NCBI GenBank assembly: GCA_964571605.1
Contig: CAZNCS010000046.1
Span: forward strand, 1-22,267
Length of the DNA: 22,267 bases
Direction: 5' to 3'
From: Leptospira_B sp964571605
GTDB taxonomy: Bacteria > Spirochaetota > Leptospiria > Leptospirales > Leptospiraceae
The notes beneath the pieces were generated by a model. The model saw only the letters and a list, made by a program, of their open reading frames with translations, did not search any database and was not told the DNA's origin. This document shows, piece by piece, positions 15,436 through 22,267 of the stretch (its first letter is position 1; each line of letters begins with the position of its first letter). The translations under genes and the position numbers were made by a program.

Positions 15436-16551
15436 CTAAAAGTCGATCGGGATCATTGCCGCTAATTCCAAAATTCCCATAGTCACGGTATATCCGGAAT
15501 CTTTAAATATCGGAGAATGCCAACTTAATCGGAACTTAATAAAGCCGAATTTGGGAGTTTCCACGTAAAGCATATAAGCGAATGCCTGTCTTGTTCTGGT
15601 ATTGACCGTCGTCCGTGACATCGCATTAATGGCCAACATCTCCAGAGGATTGTACTCCGTTCCAAGTCTGGAATATACAAAAAGAGAAACCAGATCCGTA
15701 GAAAAATGCGTACCTTGGCTCACCAAATACGCTCCCATTATTTCCAAATTATTTCCTTGGCTCAGGTTCAATAATAAATAATTAAAAAACGGATCCCCCG
15801 AATGCAAATCCACTAAACCGGAAGCAAGTTGTAATGCCGTTAAAGAATCTAGAAATTCATTACGATCCGGAAACGGCAAAACCGTTTTTACCAATGATTC
15901 TCCCGCATCTCGAAAATCTGTTGTTCCTTTCATTCTTACGTCTGCCAAACCCACACCCATCCCAATGCGAAAACCGTCCACGTCCGGGTTTCCCCAGTAA
16001 AATGTAGGTATTATATAATTATAATTCACTGTCATTCTTGTCCCAAGATCCGCAGCAGAATGGCTTTTTGAACTATCGGTGGATTCCGACGAAGATGAGC
16101 TAGACGAGGAAGAACTGGAGGAAGAAGACGAAGAGCTCGAACCTCCTGAATTGGAAGTATAACCTTGCCTATCGAAAACCATATTCGCAGAGTGAAATAA
16201 AAACTGAAATCCGAAAGCTTCGTTTATTTTAATATCCTTACTACGAATATCGAAGAAATAATTGGGTGGTGGATGGTTCACTCCCATACTTGCGTGTTTG
16301 CCTCGACCCCCAAGATCCAATTCCGAAAATATGTTGTAGCTCCCACCAGGCTGGATCGAAAAATATTTTATTTTGCGCTCGGGAACTCCTAGATCGCGAT
16401 CTACCTTATTGGATTTGTCCTTTGGATCGTAATATTCCCGAATTTCTTTTACCACTTCGTCGTCCAAGGGGCCTTTAAAAGGTTGGCTCCAGACCGAGGA
16501 GACTGGGAGAAAAATCGCAAACAATATGGATAAATAAAATATTCTTCGCAA
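15436..16551 (-). CDS. predicted outer-membrane beta-barrel protein with an 18-serine tract
   Basis: A 371-aa exported protein of unknown function. The chosen start is TTG at 16549-16551, giving a clean signal peptide (RRIFYLSILFAIFLP ... VWSQ). The frame stays open to 16800, but that extension is polar, overlaps the divergent gene and would bury the signal peptide. Residues 138-155 are 18 consecutive serines, preceded by GG and followed by an acidic/Ser segment, probably a flexible surface loop. The remainder has alternating hydrophobic/polar strands with many Tyr, Phe and Gly, and the protein ends in Phe (IPIDF), the typical OMP C-terminal signal. No known family recognised. It is divergent from the lipoprotein at 16670-17566. 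Confidence 0.75.
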   Translation of the reverse strand: MRRIFYLSILFAIFLPVSSVWSQPFKGPLDDEVVKEIREYYDPKDKSNKVDRDLGVPERKIKYFSIQPGGSYNIFSELDLGGRGKHASMGVNHPPPNYFFDIRSKDIKINEAFGFQFLFHSANMVFDRQGYTSNSGGSSSSSSSSSSSSSSSSSSESTDSSKSHSAADLGTRMTVNYNYIIPTFYWGNPDVDGFRIGMGVGLADVRMKGTTDFRDAGESLVKTVLPFPDRNEFLDSLTALQLASGLVDLHSGDPFFNYLLLNLSQGNNLEIMGAYLVSQGTHFSTDLVSLFVYSRLGTEYNPLEMLAINAMSRTTVNTRTRQAFAYMLYVETPKFGFIKFRLSWHSPIFKDSGYTVTMGILELAAMIPIDF

Positions 16552-16669
16552 AACGTGTCCGAACTCGGAGTCGAGATAAAAGTAGGATAATCGTGAAGAA
16601 AAGGCTGACCGAGTCAACCCACAAAACGGATTGATAAGAATAGACCTCGCTTTCAGGATAGATCGACTG
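16552..16669. promoter_or_regulatory. divergent promoter region, OMP / lipoprotein
   Basis: This 118-bp gap lies between the two chosen starts and must hold both promoters. On the plus strand TTGATA (16631-16636) is followed after 18 bases by AGGATA (16655-16660), a weak sigma70-like pair. The same AGGA can serve as the ribosome site for the ATG at 16670, so the two roles compete. Confidence 0.25.
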
Positions 16670-17566
16670 ATGATATTTCGTTTCCGAATCATTCTACTTA
16701 TTATCTCTCTTGTATTCTTTACGTTAGGATGTCTTAAGACATTTCCCGTTTTGGAAGACCCTCCTCCGGGAGAAGAAGGATTAATCGCTTTCGGACTCAT
16801 CGTTTCTCAAGAGGGCCTTACGAATGGTATATTCACGGACCTTTACAATCCGGTCTCCAAGGAGACAAAAATTTCTTCCTCAATCGACGCGTATAAAAAC
16901 TTAACCCTGGATGATCCCGGAAGAGAGATGAAAGGCGAAGGAAATTATAGATTTCTATGGGTTCAAAAACTAAGATTTGGAGACAAAGATAGAAATTCTG
17001 CCCCTTACTTTGCAATCAGTCGTTTACCTCTGAATGAGCCCTTCCTGATTGGTAGTACATCCTACACTTATACCACGACTCATACGTACACTACCGTAGA
17101 TAAATACGGACGAATGCAAACGCATACATACACTGTAAGCCATTTCCAATCCATCCCAATCAAATACAATTCCGAGAATAAGGAAAAGTTTTCATTTTCT
17201 AATCCAGGAGGTTTAAGAATTCGTTTTATAGGAAATTTTATCGCTCATCCTCCGGAACCAAGGATTGATACCAACCGTCCATATTATGGAAATTATGTTC
17301 TTACCGACCTAACCGAATATTTACAAACGAATCCCCATGCCGGTTCCAAATTAGTTTCCAAATTCTACGGAGAAGAAGAAATAACGGAAGCCGGCGCGGA
17401 GATTCATTTTCTCAAACAATTCATCGTAGAGAATCGCTCCAGGTACTGGGAAGGAATTGCCATCCGTAGATTATTGGAAATCGATTCGGAAATTCGAGAG
17501 AAAATACTAAGAGCCAAAATTGCTGTCCCGAAAGAAGATCTTCCGATTGGCCCTCAGGTAGAATAA
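16670..17566 (+). CDS. hypothetical lipoprotein with a Thr/Tyr-rich segment
   Basis: A 298-aa predicted lipoprotein; the ATG at 16670 gives a signal peptide ending in FTLGC (Cys21). An upstream in-frame TTG at 16631 adds 13 residues, has no ribosome site and is less likely. Residues about 131-157 are dominated by Thr, Tyr and His in an imperfect repeat (SYTYTTTHTYTT, then THTYTVSH), which would make a beta-hairpin-like or extended strand. No domain recognised. It is divergent from the OMP gene, so the two may be co-regulated and act together at the outer membrane (inference). It ends 49 bp from the convergent EamA gene. Confidence 0.8.
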   Translation: MIFRFRIILLIISLVFFTLGCLKTFPVLEDPPPGEEGLIAFGLIVSQEGLTNGIFTDLYNPVSKETKISSSIDAYKNLTLDDPGREMKGEGNYRFLWVQKLRFGDKDRNSAPYFAISRLPLNEPFLIGSTSYTYTTTHTYTTVDKYGRMQTHTYTVSHFQSIPIKYNSENKEKFSFSNPGGLRIRFIGNFIAHPPEPRIDTNRPYYGNYVLTDLTEYLQTNPHAGSKLVSKFYGEEEITEAGAEIHFLKQFIVENRSRYWEGIAIRRLLEIDSEIREKILRAKIAVPKEDLPIGPQVE

Positions 17567-17615
17567 TATTTTTTTGCGATGAACCTAGGCAGGAACTAAC
17601 AAAGAATAGCTCATT

Positions 17616-18539
17616 CTAATAGTTGCGATCTTTTCCGAGAAGTTCGGCAAGAAGAACACCTGTCAGCACCAAACTACAACCGATAAAACCGGTAAAATCC
17701 AAACGTTCTTCCAAAACAAAATAGGCGATAATAGCTGAAAAAACGGGTTCCAAAGAAAAAATCAGCCCCGCACGAGTAGGAGAAATTCCTTTCTGATATT
17801 TCGTTTGTAAAAAAGTAGTTCCAACCGAGGAAATCAAACCGTTATAAAACAAAGCCGGCAATACATTCGGTTCCAAACGTACCATCAAAGGTTCCAAATC
17901 AGACCAATCCAAAACGAAGGCGAGTACAAAGGAAAAAACGCTCGTAACCAACGTTTGGGATAGAAGCAAAAGATCTAAAGGACAGGTTTTACTCGCCCGA
18001 TCCATATAAATAATATAAAGAGAAAAGAAAAACGCCCCTCCTAAAGTTAGGACATCTCCCAAATGATAAGATATTACAAATTTATTATTCTCTCCCATGG
18101 GTTCCGCGGAGAGGAAAAAAAGACCGAGCATAACCACAATCACTCCGACCAAATTTCCAGAGCTCGGAACTTTTCGAAAAAAGACTGTCTGCAATATCGG
18201 AGTAATTACCACCAGAGTTCCCGTTAGAAAACCGGACTTAGTAGCAGTCGTGTATTTGAGTCCGATTGTTTCGAACGCAAACCCCAAAAACATCCAAAAC
18301 CCCAATAAAAATGCTAAAAAATATAAGTTCTTATGCGTTTTAAAAACCGGAAATTTAGAACCTTCGTTTTTACTTTTGTACAGGATATAAATAATAAAAA
18401 CGAAAGAAGCGATCGCAAAACGAATTCCAGTAAACAAAGAAGAAGAAACGGAAACTAGGCTCAATTTGGTGGCGGTAAAGGTTCCTCCCCAAATCAAAGT
18501 GCAAAAAATCAAAGCAGCTTCGTTTTGAAATCGTTTCAA
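17616..18539 (-). CDS. EamA/DMT-superfamily transporter
   Basis: A 307-aa inner-membrane protein with about ten TM helices in two EamA repeats. The first repeat begins NEAALIFCTLIWGGTFTATK, typical of the drug/metabolite transporter superfamily; the second contains the GLISSVGTTFLQTKYQ and SLEPVFSAIIAYFVLEE signatures. Members export amino acids, nucleosides or other metabolites; the substrate cannot be read from the sequence. The start is TTG at 18537-18539, with GGGTGATG just before it overlapping the tandem TGA stops of the upstream peptidase gene, so translation is probably coupled to that gene. Confidence 0.92.
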   Translation of the reverse strand: MKRFQNEAALIFCTLIWGGTFTATKLSLVSVSSSLFTGIRFAIASFVFIIYILYKSKNEGSKFPVFKTHKNLYFLAFLLGFWMFLGFAFETIGLKYTTATKSGFLTGTLVVITPILQTVFFRKVPSSGNLVGVIVVMLGLFFLSAEPMGENNKFVISYHLGDVLTLGGAFFFSLYIIYMDRASKTCPLDLLLLSQTLVTSVFSFVLAFVLDWSDLEPLMVRLEPNVLPALFYNGLISSVGTTFLQTKYQKGISPTRAGLIFSLEPVFSAIIAYFVLEERLDFTGFIGCSLVLTGVLLAELLGKDRNY

Positions 18540-18543
18540 ATCA

Positions 18544-20043
18544 TCACCCGGCCGGAAGATTTTTTTTCAGAATCAGATCCTGAGGTATCCAGGATTTCCA
18601 CGTACGTCCTTCCCAGCGTAAAGATTCATATCCTTCTTTTTCCACTCGAATTTTAATTTTACGTAAAGAAGGGAAAGACTGGAAAAAAACACCGTCTTCT
18701 TTTCGAGAAGTACGTGTTTCTCCGTGATAGAATGTAAAATTTTCATAAATTATATTGGCAACCAGGGGATGACCTTGTTCGTCCTTGATTTTAAAAAATA
18801 ATTTATCTCCGTCTATAATCTCTTCCAAAAGAAGATTCCAGGCAGGACGCATGGATTCCAGAATTTTCGGGACATCGGAATAAGGAGGATTCAAATGGGA
18901 GGATTCCAAAAGATAGGCCAATGTTCCGTACTTAAAGAAATAATAATCCTGATCGACCCCATCCACTCCGTAAATATTCTTCTTCGCAGAAAAATTTTGG
19001 ATCGGATTTTTACTTTCAATATTCGAAGCGATTTTTTTGCCCAAATCCCAGACTAAATCCGGCTCTGGATTTGAAGTGCCATCGATAGAATATGGGACTA
19101 GTAAACAATTTGCATATGCGTGATAGCTAATGGAAGCTGCGAATCTTTCTTTTTCCGCCAAGGCAATCATAGCTTGGGTTTCCGGTTCCGAAGCGGGATA
19201 CGGCCCTCGAAAAAAAACACTCGAAGGAACAGAGGAAGTTTGGTTCGACTTTGTCTTCCCCCAGAAAAAAGGATAATTCCGATTGATATCCACGCCGGGA
19301 TTTTCTTTTTCCGAACTGTAGGCGCCGTTCTTTCTTCCTAAGGTCACGGTTTCATGCCAAAAAACTCTAGAACCGTCCGGATTCACGATAGGAATCACCC
19401 AAATTTTCAGCTTGGACAATAGATCTCTATTCTTCTTTTTAGAAGCTAAAATTTCGTAGATGATATCGTAACAATGTTCGATCGAAACCACTTCATTGGA
19501 ATGGTGAGCACAATTAAAAAGAAGGGAAATTTTCCCCTCGTCCGGAACATTTTGATCGGAAAGAACCAAGGCGGGGATTTCTCTACCGCGGACAGTTTTA
19601 CCGATTACTTTATAGGAAGAATAATTCGGGAAGAGTTTATGGACCCAATATAGATAATGAGAATTTAATATATTATCCTTATACCCTTTCCGAACATCGG
19701 GAAGTGCGAAAATGGATTCGGATAAAAGATCTTGGTAATTTCCGGAATAATACTTAAAAGGCAGATTTTTTGCGATGCTGATTCCGTCTTTAGGAAAGCC
19801 GTAATTTTTAGAATCCGCTTTTAGAATGACCGCATAACTAACATCTTTTTCGGAATAGGAAAAAGGGATTTTTCCTTCTGTTATTTTTTGAAATTCCTCT
19901 TTAGCCCGTTTTTCCACCCTTAGTAAAATCGTAATACCTCCATCGTTCAGAGGACGGGCAGGTAAGATTTCCCGGAAAGAACAATTCCAACAGGAAAAAC
20001 AAAAGAGAAAAAATACGAATACTATTCTAAAAGAACACGACAC
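18544..20043 (-). CDS. lipoprotein M14-family zinc carboxypeptidase
   Basis: A 499-aa exported metallopeptidase. The N terminus is hydrophobic and Cys-rich (FSCWNC), consistent with lipidation at Cys18 or Cys21. The M14 catalytic set is complete: zinc ligands His181 and Glu184 (HHSNE) and His308 (SYHAY), substrate-binding Arg255 (DINRNYP), and general base Glu380 (YLLESS). After the catalytic domain, residues about 415-495 look like a transthyretin/CarboxypepD_reg-type beta domain. It should remove C-terminal residues from peptides in the periplasm or at the cell surface. The start is GTG at 20041-20043 without a clear Shine-Dalgarno. It is the first gene of a pair with the EamA transporter, whose start is 4 bp past its stop. 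Confidence 0.93.
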   Translation of the reverse strand: MSCSFRIVFVFFLFCFSCWNCSFREILPARPLNDGGITILLRVEKRAKEEFQKITEGKIPFSYSEKDVSYAVILKADSKNYGFPKDGISIAKNLPFKYYSGNYQDLLSESIFALPDVRKGYKDNILNSHYLYWVHKLFPNYSSYKVIGKTVRGREIPALVLSDQNVPDEGKISLLFNCAHHSNEVVSIEHCYDIIYEILASKKKNRDLLSKLKIWVIPIVNPDGSRVFWHETVTLGRKNGAYSSEKENPGVDINRNYPFFWGKTKSNQTSSVPSSVFFRGPYPASEPETQAMIALAEKERFAASISYHAYANCLLVPYSIDGTSNPEPDLVWDLGKKIASNIESKNPIQNFSAKKNIYGVDGVDQDYYFFKYGTLAYLLESSHLNPPYSDVPKILESMRPAWNLLLEEIIDGDKLFFKIKDEQGHPLVANIIYENFTFYHGETRTSRKEDGVFFQSFPSLRKIKIRVEKEGYESLRWEGRTWKSWIPQDLILKKNLPAG

Positions 20044-20125
20044 AGAAGTAGAATATTCGGAGGAGTTTGGGGAAGGAAAGAAAGAATTTGATCGGAAGAT
20101 TTAAACGAAAAGAAAGTATTTAGAA

Positions 20126-20155
20126 GGAATTCCAACCTTTATGCGTTGGAATTCC
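20126..20155 (-). terminator. intrinsic-terminator-like hairpin after the second DUF2147 gene
   Basis: A perfect 11-bp inverted repeat, GGAATTCCAAC (20126-20136) and GTTGGAATTCC (20145-20155), with an 8-base loop. It lies 25 bp after the stop of the 20181-20627 gene, and the minus strand beyond it is T-rich (TTCTAAATACTTTC). Likely the end of the DUF2147 transcript. Confidence 0.65.
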
Positions 20156-20180
20156 CACTAAAACAATACCGGAAAAGAAA

Positions 20181-20627
20181 TTACTTTTTCACCCAGTACT
20201 GAGAACGGCCGATCAAAGAAAAACCCACATAACCGCGGACTTCCAGTTTTTTACCGCCCTCGATAGCCTTTAACAAACATTTGTACCAGACTCCGTCATT
20301 CGGATCCAAAATACGTCCACCGGACCATTTGTCTCCATCAGGTCCTAGACCTTTGATGATAACCATACCGAGTACTGGTTTGTCCTTTTCGGCCCCGTCA
20401 CATTCCGTACAACGAGACGGTTTCCCGTCTTTATCATTCGGTTCTACCAAAGCGATGATCTTACCGAAAATTTTTCCGTCTTTCTCGTAAATTTCGATCG
20501 TGGATTCTTCTTTACCCGCATCACTAAAAGTTCTCCAAACTCCTGACACAGGAGCCGGATCGGCGGATAGTCCCACCGTTAGAACAAAAAATAGAACGGA
20601 AAGAATGAATAAATGAATTCTCTTCAT
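20181..20627 (-). CDS. DUF2147 family exported protein, copy 2
   Basis: A 148-aa secreted protein with a signal peptide (about 1-21, ending LSADP) and one DUF2147 domain: GVWRTF near the start of the mature chain, KIFGKI, the CTECDG Cys pair, GRILDPNDG and the terminal RGYVGFSLIGRSQYW. Length is standard for the family. The biochemical function of DUF2147 is not known; it is a periplasmic or surface beta-rich fold. The ATG at 20625-20627 has AGGAG 6 bases upstream. It is a tandem paralogue of the 20692-21141 gene, 64 bp upstream, and both are likely in one transcript. Confidence 0.9.
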   Translation of the reverse strand: MKRIHLFILSVLFFVLTVGLSADPAPVSGVWRTFSDAGKEESTIEIYEKDGKIFGKIIALVEPNDKDGKPSRCTECDGAEKDKPVLGMVIIKGLGPDGDKWSGGRILDPNDGVWYKCLLKAIEGGKKLEVRGYVGFSLIGRSQYWVKK

Positions 20628-20657
20628 TCGAATCTCCTAATAGGATTTGAAATCAAA

Positions 20658-20674
20658 CGGGGAGAATTTCCCCG
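20658..20674 (-). terminator. short hairpin between the two DUF2147 genes
   Basis: A 6-bp GC-rich stem, CGGGGA and TCCCCG on the minus strand with a 5-base loop, lies 17 bp after the first DUF2147 stop. It is followed by the T-rich TTTGATTT. It may act as an attenuator or RNA-processing signal that lowers expression of the second gene. Confidence 0.5.
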
Positions 20675-20691
20675 CTTGGAAACGGCTAAAA

Positions 20692-21141
20692 TTATTTTTT
20701 CAGCCAAGTTTGAGTTCTACCAAGTAATGAAAAACCGATAAAACCGCGAACACTCAATTTAGCACCACCATCAGTGGCTTTTAACTTACACTTATATGTT
20801 TTGCCGTTGTTCGGATCCATAATGGTTCCGCCGGTATATTCGTCCCCATCGGCACTTAAACCTTTTAGGAAAACCAAACCGATAACCGGTTTGTCCTTAT
20901 CAGCTCCCTCGCATTTCGTGCAAACTTTCGGTTTGCCGTCTTTGTCGAGAGGATCTCTCAGGCTGAAAATCTTTCCGTAAAGTTTTCCACCAGATTCGTA
21001 GATTTCCACTACCGACTTTTCTTTACCATCTTCATCATCGATGGTTTTCCACTTTCCTACTACCGGTAGAGGATCGGCAAATGCCGCTTGGCCGCCCAAA
21101 AACGCCGCCAAAACGACAAATAGAACGAGTGATCTTCTCAT
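20692..21141 (-). CDS. DUF2147 family exported protein, copy 1
   Basis: A 149-aa secreted protein: signal peptide (about 1-22, AAFAD) and one DUF2147 domain with GKWKTI, SGGKLYGKIF, the CTKCEG Cys pair, GGTIMDPNNGKTYKC and the terminal RGFIGFSLLGRTQTW. It matches copy 2 throughout, so this is a recent-to-moderate tandem duplication. The ATG at 21139-21141 has AGAGG about 10 bases upstream. Function unknown. Upstream on the minus strand TTGAGT (21198-21203) and TATAAC (21177-21182), 15 bases apart, are a weak promoter candidate. Confidence 0.9.
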   Translation of the reverse strand: MRRSLVLFVVLAAFLGGQAAFADPLPVVGKWKTIDDEDGKEKSVVEIYESGGKLYGKIFSLRDPLDKDGKPKVCTKCEGADKDKPVIGLVFLKGLSADGDEYTGGTIMDPNNGKTYKCKLKATDGGAKLSVRGFIGFSLLGRTQTWLKK

Positions 21142-21301
21142 TTTAGATTAACCTCTTAACGTTGCTGTTGAAATCGGTTATATTCCGCGCCGTTAGAACT
21201 CAAGCAAGCAAACTATTCCGATAGAGGAGTTTTTTTGGTAAAAAATGCGTTCGACCCGTTCGAAAATAGGTTTTACAGCAAAAAAACCCCGTCTGATAGG
21301 T

Positions 21302-21307
21302 TATAAT
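21302..21307 (+). promoter_or_regulatory. candidate -10 box of the right-edge lipoprotein gene
   Basis: A perfect TATAAT about 47 bases before the ATG at 21354. No good -35 box lies 16-18 bases upstream; TTTACA (21272-21277) is too far at 24 bases. Only the -10 is supported. Confidence 0.3.
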
Positions 21308-21353
21308 TAGAAACACCTCCCCTAATTTGGTGAGTTCCGGAGTTTTTTCTCGT

Positions 21354-22267
21354 ATGTTTTTAGGCAAATCCGCCATATATATTCGTTCTATTTTGCTCAT
21401 TGGACTCTTGGGATGGACTACAATTTCTTGCGGGGCTAAAGACAACAACGCGAGTAAAGACATTGCCATGGCTCTGGGGATTCTAGGGCAAAATGATAGA
21501 ATTGGAGAATCACTTAGCTCTGCCTTCGATTCAGCATCTTCTTCCATGGAAGGTTTAAGCGGAGAAGGAGCCTCTGTTGCTCTTTACGGACAAGACCCTA
21601 GTTTTCAGGAAAGATTGATTTCTTCTTTATTCAAAATTTGGAATAAAGGACCGCAAGTCGGAGAATTGGATTCGTATAATTTTTCTTTCGATTGTTGGGG
21701 CGGCGGAGACTATCAAAGACAAACGGTTTCCACCGGCGGGACAAATTACGATTTTATAGATTATTTTTTAGATAATAATAATAAACCTTCTTCTTCTTTT
21801 TTCGTTTCCAAAACATTCAGCAACTGTCGTTTTCTTCCCTTCACTTCCTGGGTCATAGACGGAGTTACGGAAAATATCTGGAGCGGACTTTCTTCTTCCA
21901 GTCCTTTTATCCAAGTCGGAACCACATTGCAAATCGGAGTCAATCGTACTCTCAAAAATTCTTCTCGGGATAGAACCATCCAAGTCACGGGAACAGGTGC
22001 GGATCTTTCTTATGGAGCGGGAACACCTTCTACAAAACAAGGCTACTCTCTTTCCTGGACTCCGATTCTAACCGGTTCCGCATCCGGAATTTCATCCTAC
22101 TCCCAGGATGTTTCCGTTTTAAGACAGGGATATTCCGGCGCGGACCTTGTATATTCTCATTCTGTCACAACACCGACTTCTTTACAATACGGAGTGGACC
22201 GTAGCGATTCCAATCCTCTCTCTTGGTATCGTCTCTGGAGCGCGGGAAGTATCCAAGTCGTTCATGC
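21354..22267 (+). CDS. hypothetical lipoprotein, 3' end outside the window
   Basis: An open frame of 304 complete codons running off the right edge with no stop. The ATG at 21354-21356 has GGAG 11 bases upstream. The signal peptide ends in a lipobox with Cys26 (WTTISC). The mature part is rich in Ser, Gly, Thr and aromatic residues and looks beta-strand-rich, with two further Cys in the first 150 residues (FDCWGGG and SNCRF). No family recognised. The minus-strand open frames across this region (21200-21547, 21761-22040) are shadows. It is divergent from the DUF2147 pair. Confidence 0.85.
   Translation, partial: MFLGKSAIYIRSILLIGLLGWTTISCGAKDNNASKDIAMALGILGQNDRIGESLSSAFDSASSSMEGLSGEGASVALYGQDPSFQERLISSLFKIWNKGPQVGELDSYNFSFDCWGGGDYQRQTVSTGGTNYDFIDYFLDNNNKPSSSFFVSKTFSNCRFLPFTSWVIDGVTENIWSGLSSSSPFIQVGTTLQIGVNRTLKNSSRDRTIQVTGTGADLSYGAGTPSTKQGYSLSWTPILTGSASGISSYSQDVSVLRQGYSGADLVYSHSVTTPTSLQYGVDRSDSNPLSWYRLWSAGSIQVVH

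Noticed and set aside
16087..16140. Phase-variable microsatellite
   Set aside because: The serine codons are mixed, so there is no homopolymer or short tandem unit long enough for slippage.
15436..16800. 454-aa version of the OMP
   Set aside because: The first 83 residues are polar, precede an internal signal peptide and overlap the divergent lipoprotein gene; the TTG at 16549-16551 fits better.
21200..22040. Minus-strand ORFs at the right edge
   Set aside because: Antisense to the partial lipoprotein, which has a ribosome site, signal peptide and lipobox.
1..22267. CRISPR array, tRNA, rRNA, prophage or insertion sequence
   Set aside because: No regularly spaced repeats, no cloverleaf or rRNA-like sequence, and no transposase, integrase or phage gene was seen by eye; a covariance-model scan was not possible.

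Overview
The window looks like chromosome from a Leptospira species. The evidence is the density of predicted lipoproteins with spirochaete-style lipoboxes, the family of 7TMR-DISM signalling proteins whose periplasmic domain opens with a G-I-L-D-L ... GEW motif, DUF2147 proteins, TTG/GTG starts with GGAG-type ribosome sites, moderate-to-low GC, and two copies of a GC-rich intergenic repeat with TAGTTCCTACA / TGTAGGAGCT ends of a type I recall from Leptospira genomes. The species cannot be named from the sequence alone. No rRNA, tRNA, CRISPR, prophage or transposase gene was seen.

Region 1 (1-8490) is a duplicated signalling locus. Two paralogous hybrid-length membrane histidine kinases (HK1 1265-3664; HK2 5489-7819) each face, tail to tail, a NarL/LuxR-type response regulator on the opposite strand (RR1 4562-5212; RR2 7838-8488). 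Two paralogous 223-aa lipoproteins with four YD-type repeats (333-1004 and 3732-4403) bracket HK1. HK2 carries one in-frame TAA (6464-6466) in the middle of its transmembrane domain while the frame stays open and conserved on both sides, so it is a very young pseudogene, a read-through gene or a sequence error. A perfect 10+10 bp palindrome lies in the divergent RR1-HK2 intergenic region and is a candidate operator.

Region 2 (8491-10305) holds one PPC-like lipoprotein and a 585-bp AT-rich gap with a degenerate copy of the repeat.

Region 3 (10306-13359) is an alkylation-damage locus: a minus-strand operon Ada-AraC-AlkA fusion, O6-alkylguanine methyltransferase and a SnoaL-like protein, with a divergent AhpD-like gene. 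The first two genes together carry all the domains of E. coli Ada plus AlkA, in a different split.

Region 4 (13360-13707) is non-coding: a long hairpin after the AhpD-like gene, a MITE-like repeat copy and perfect short palindromes.

Region 5 (13708-22267) contains a six-TM methyl-accepting chemotaxis protein, a predicted outer-membrane protein with an 18-serine tract, a divergent lipoprotein, an EamA/DMT transporter translationally linked to a lipoprotein M14 metallocarboxypeptidase, two tandem DUF2147 proteins separated by a hairpin, and the 5' part of another lipoprotein running off the right edge.
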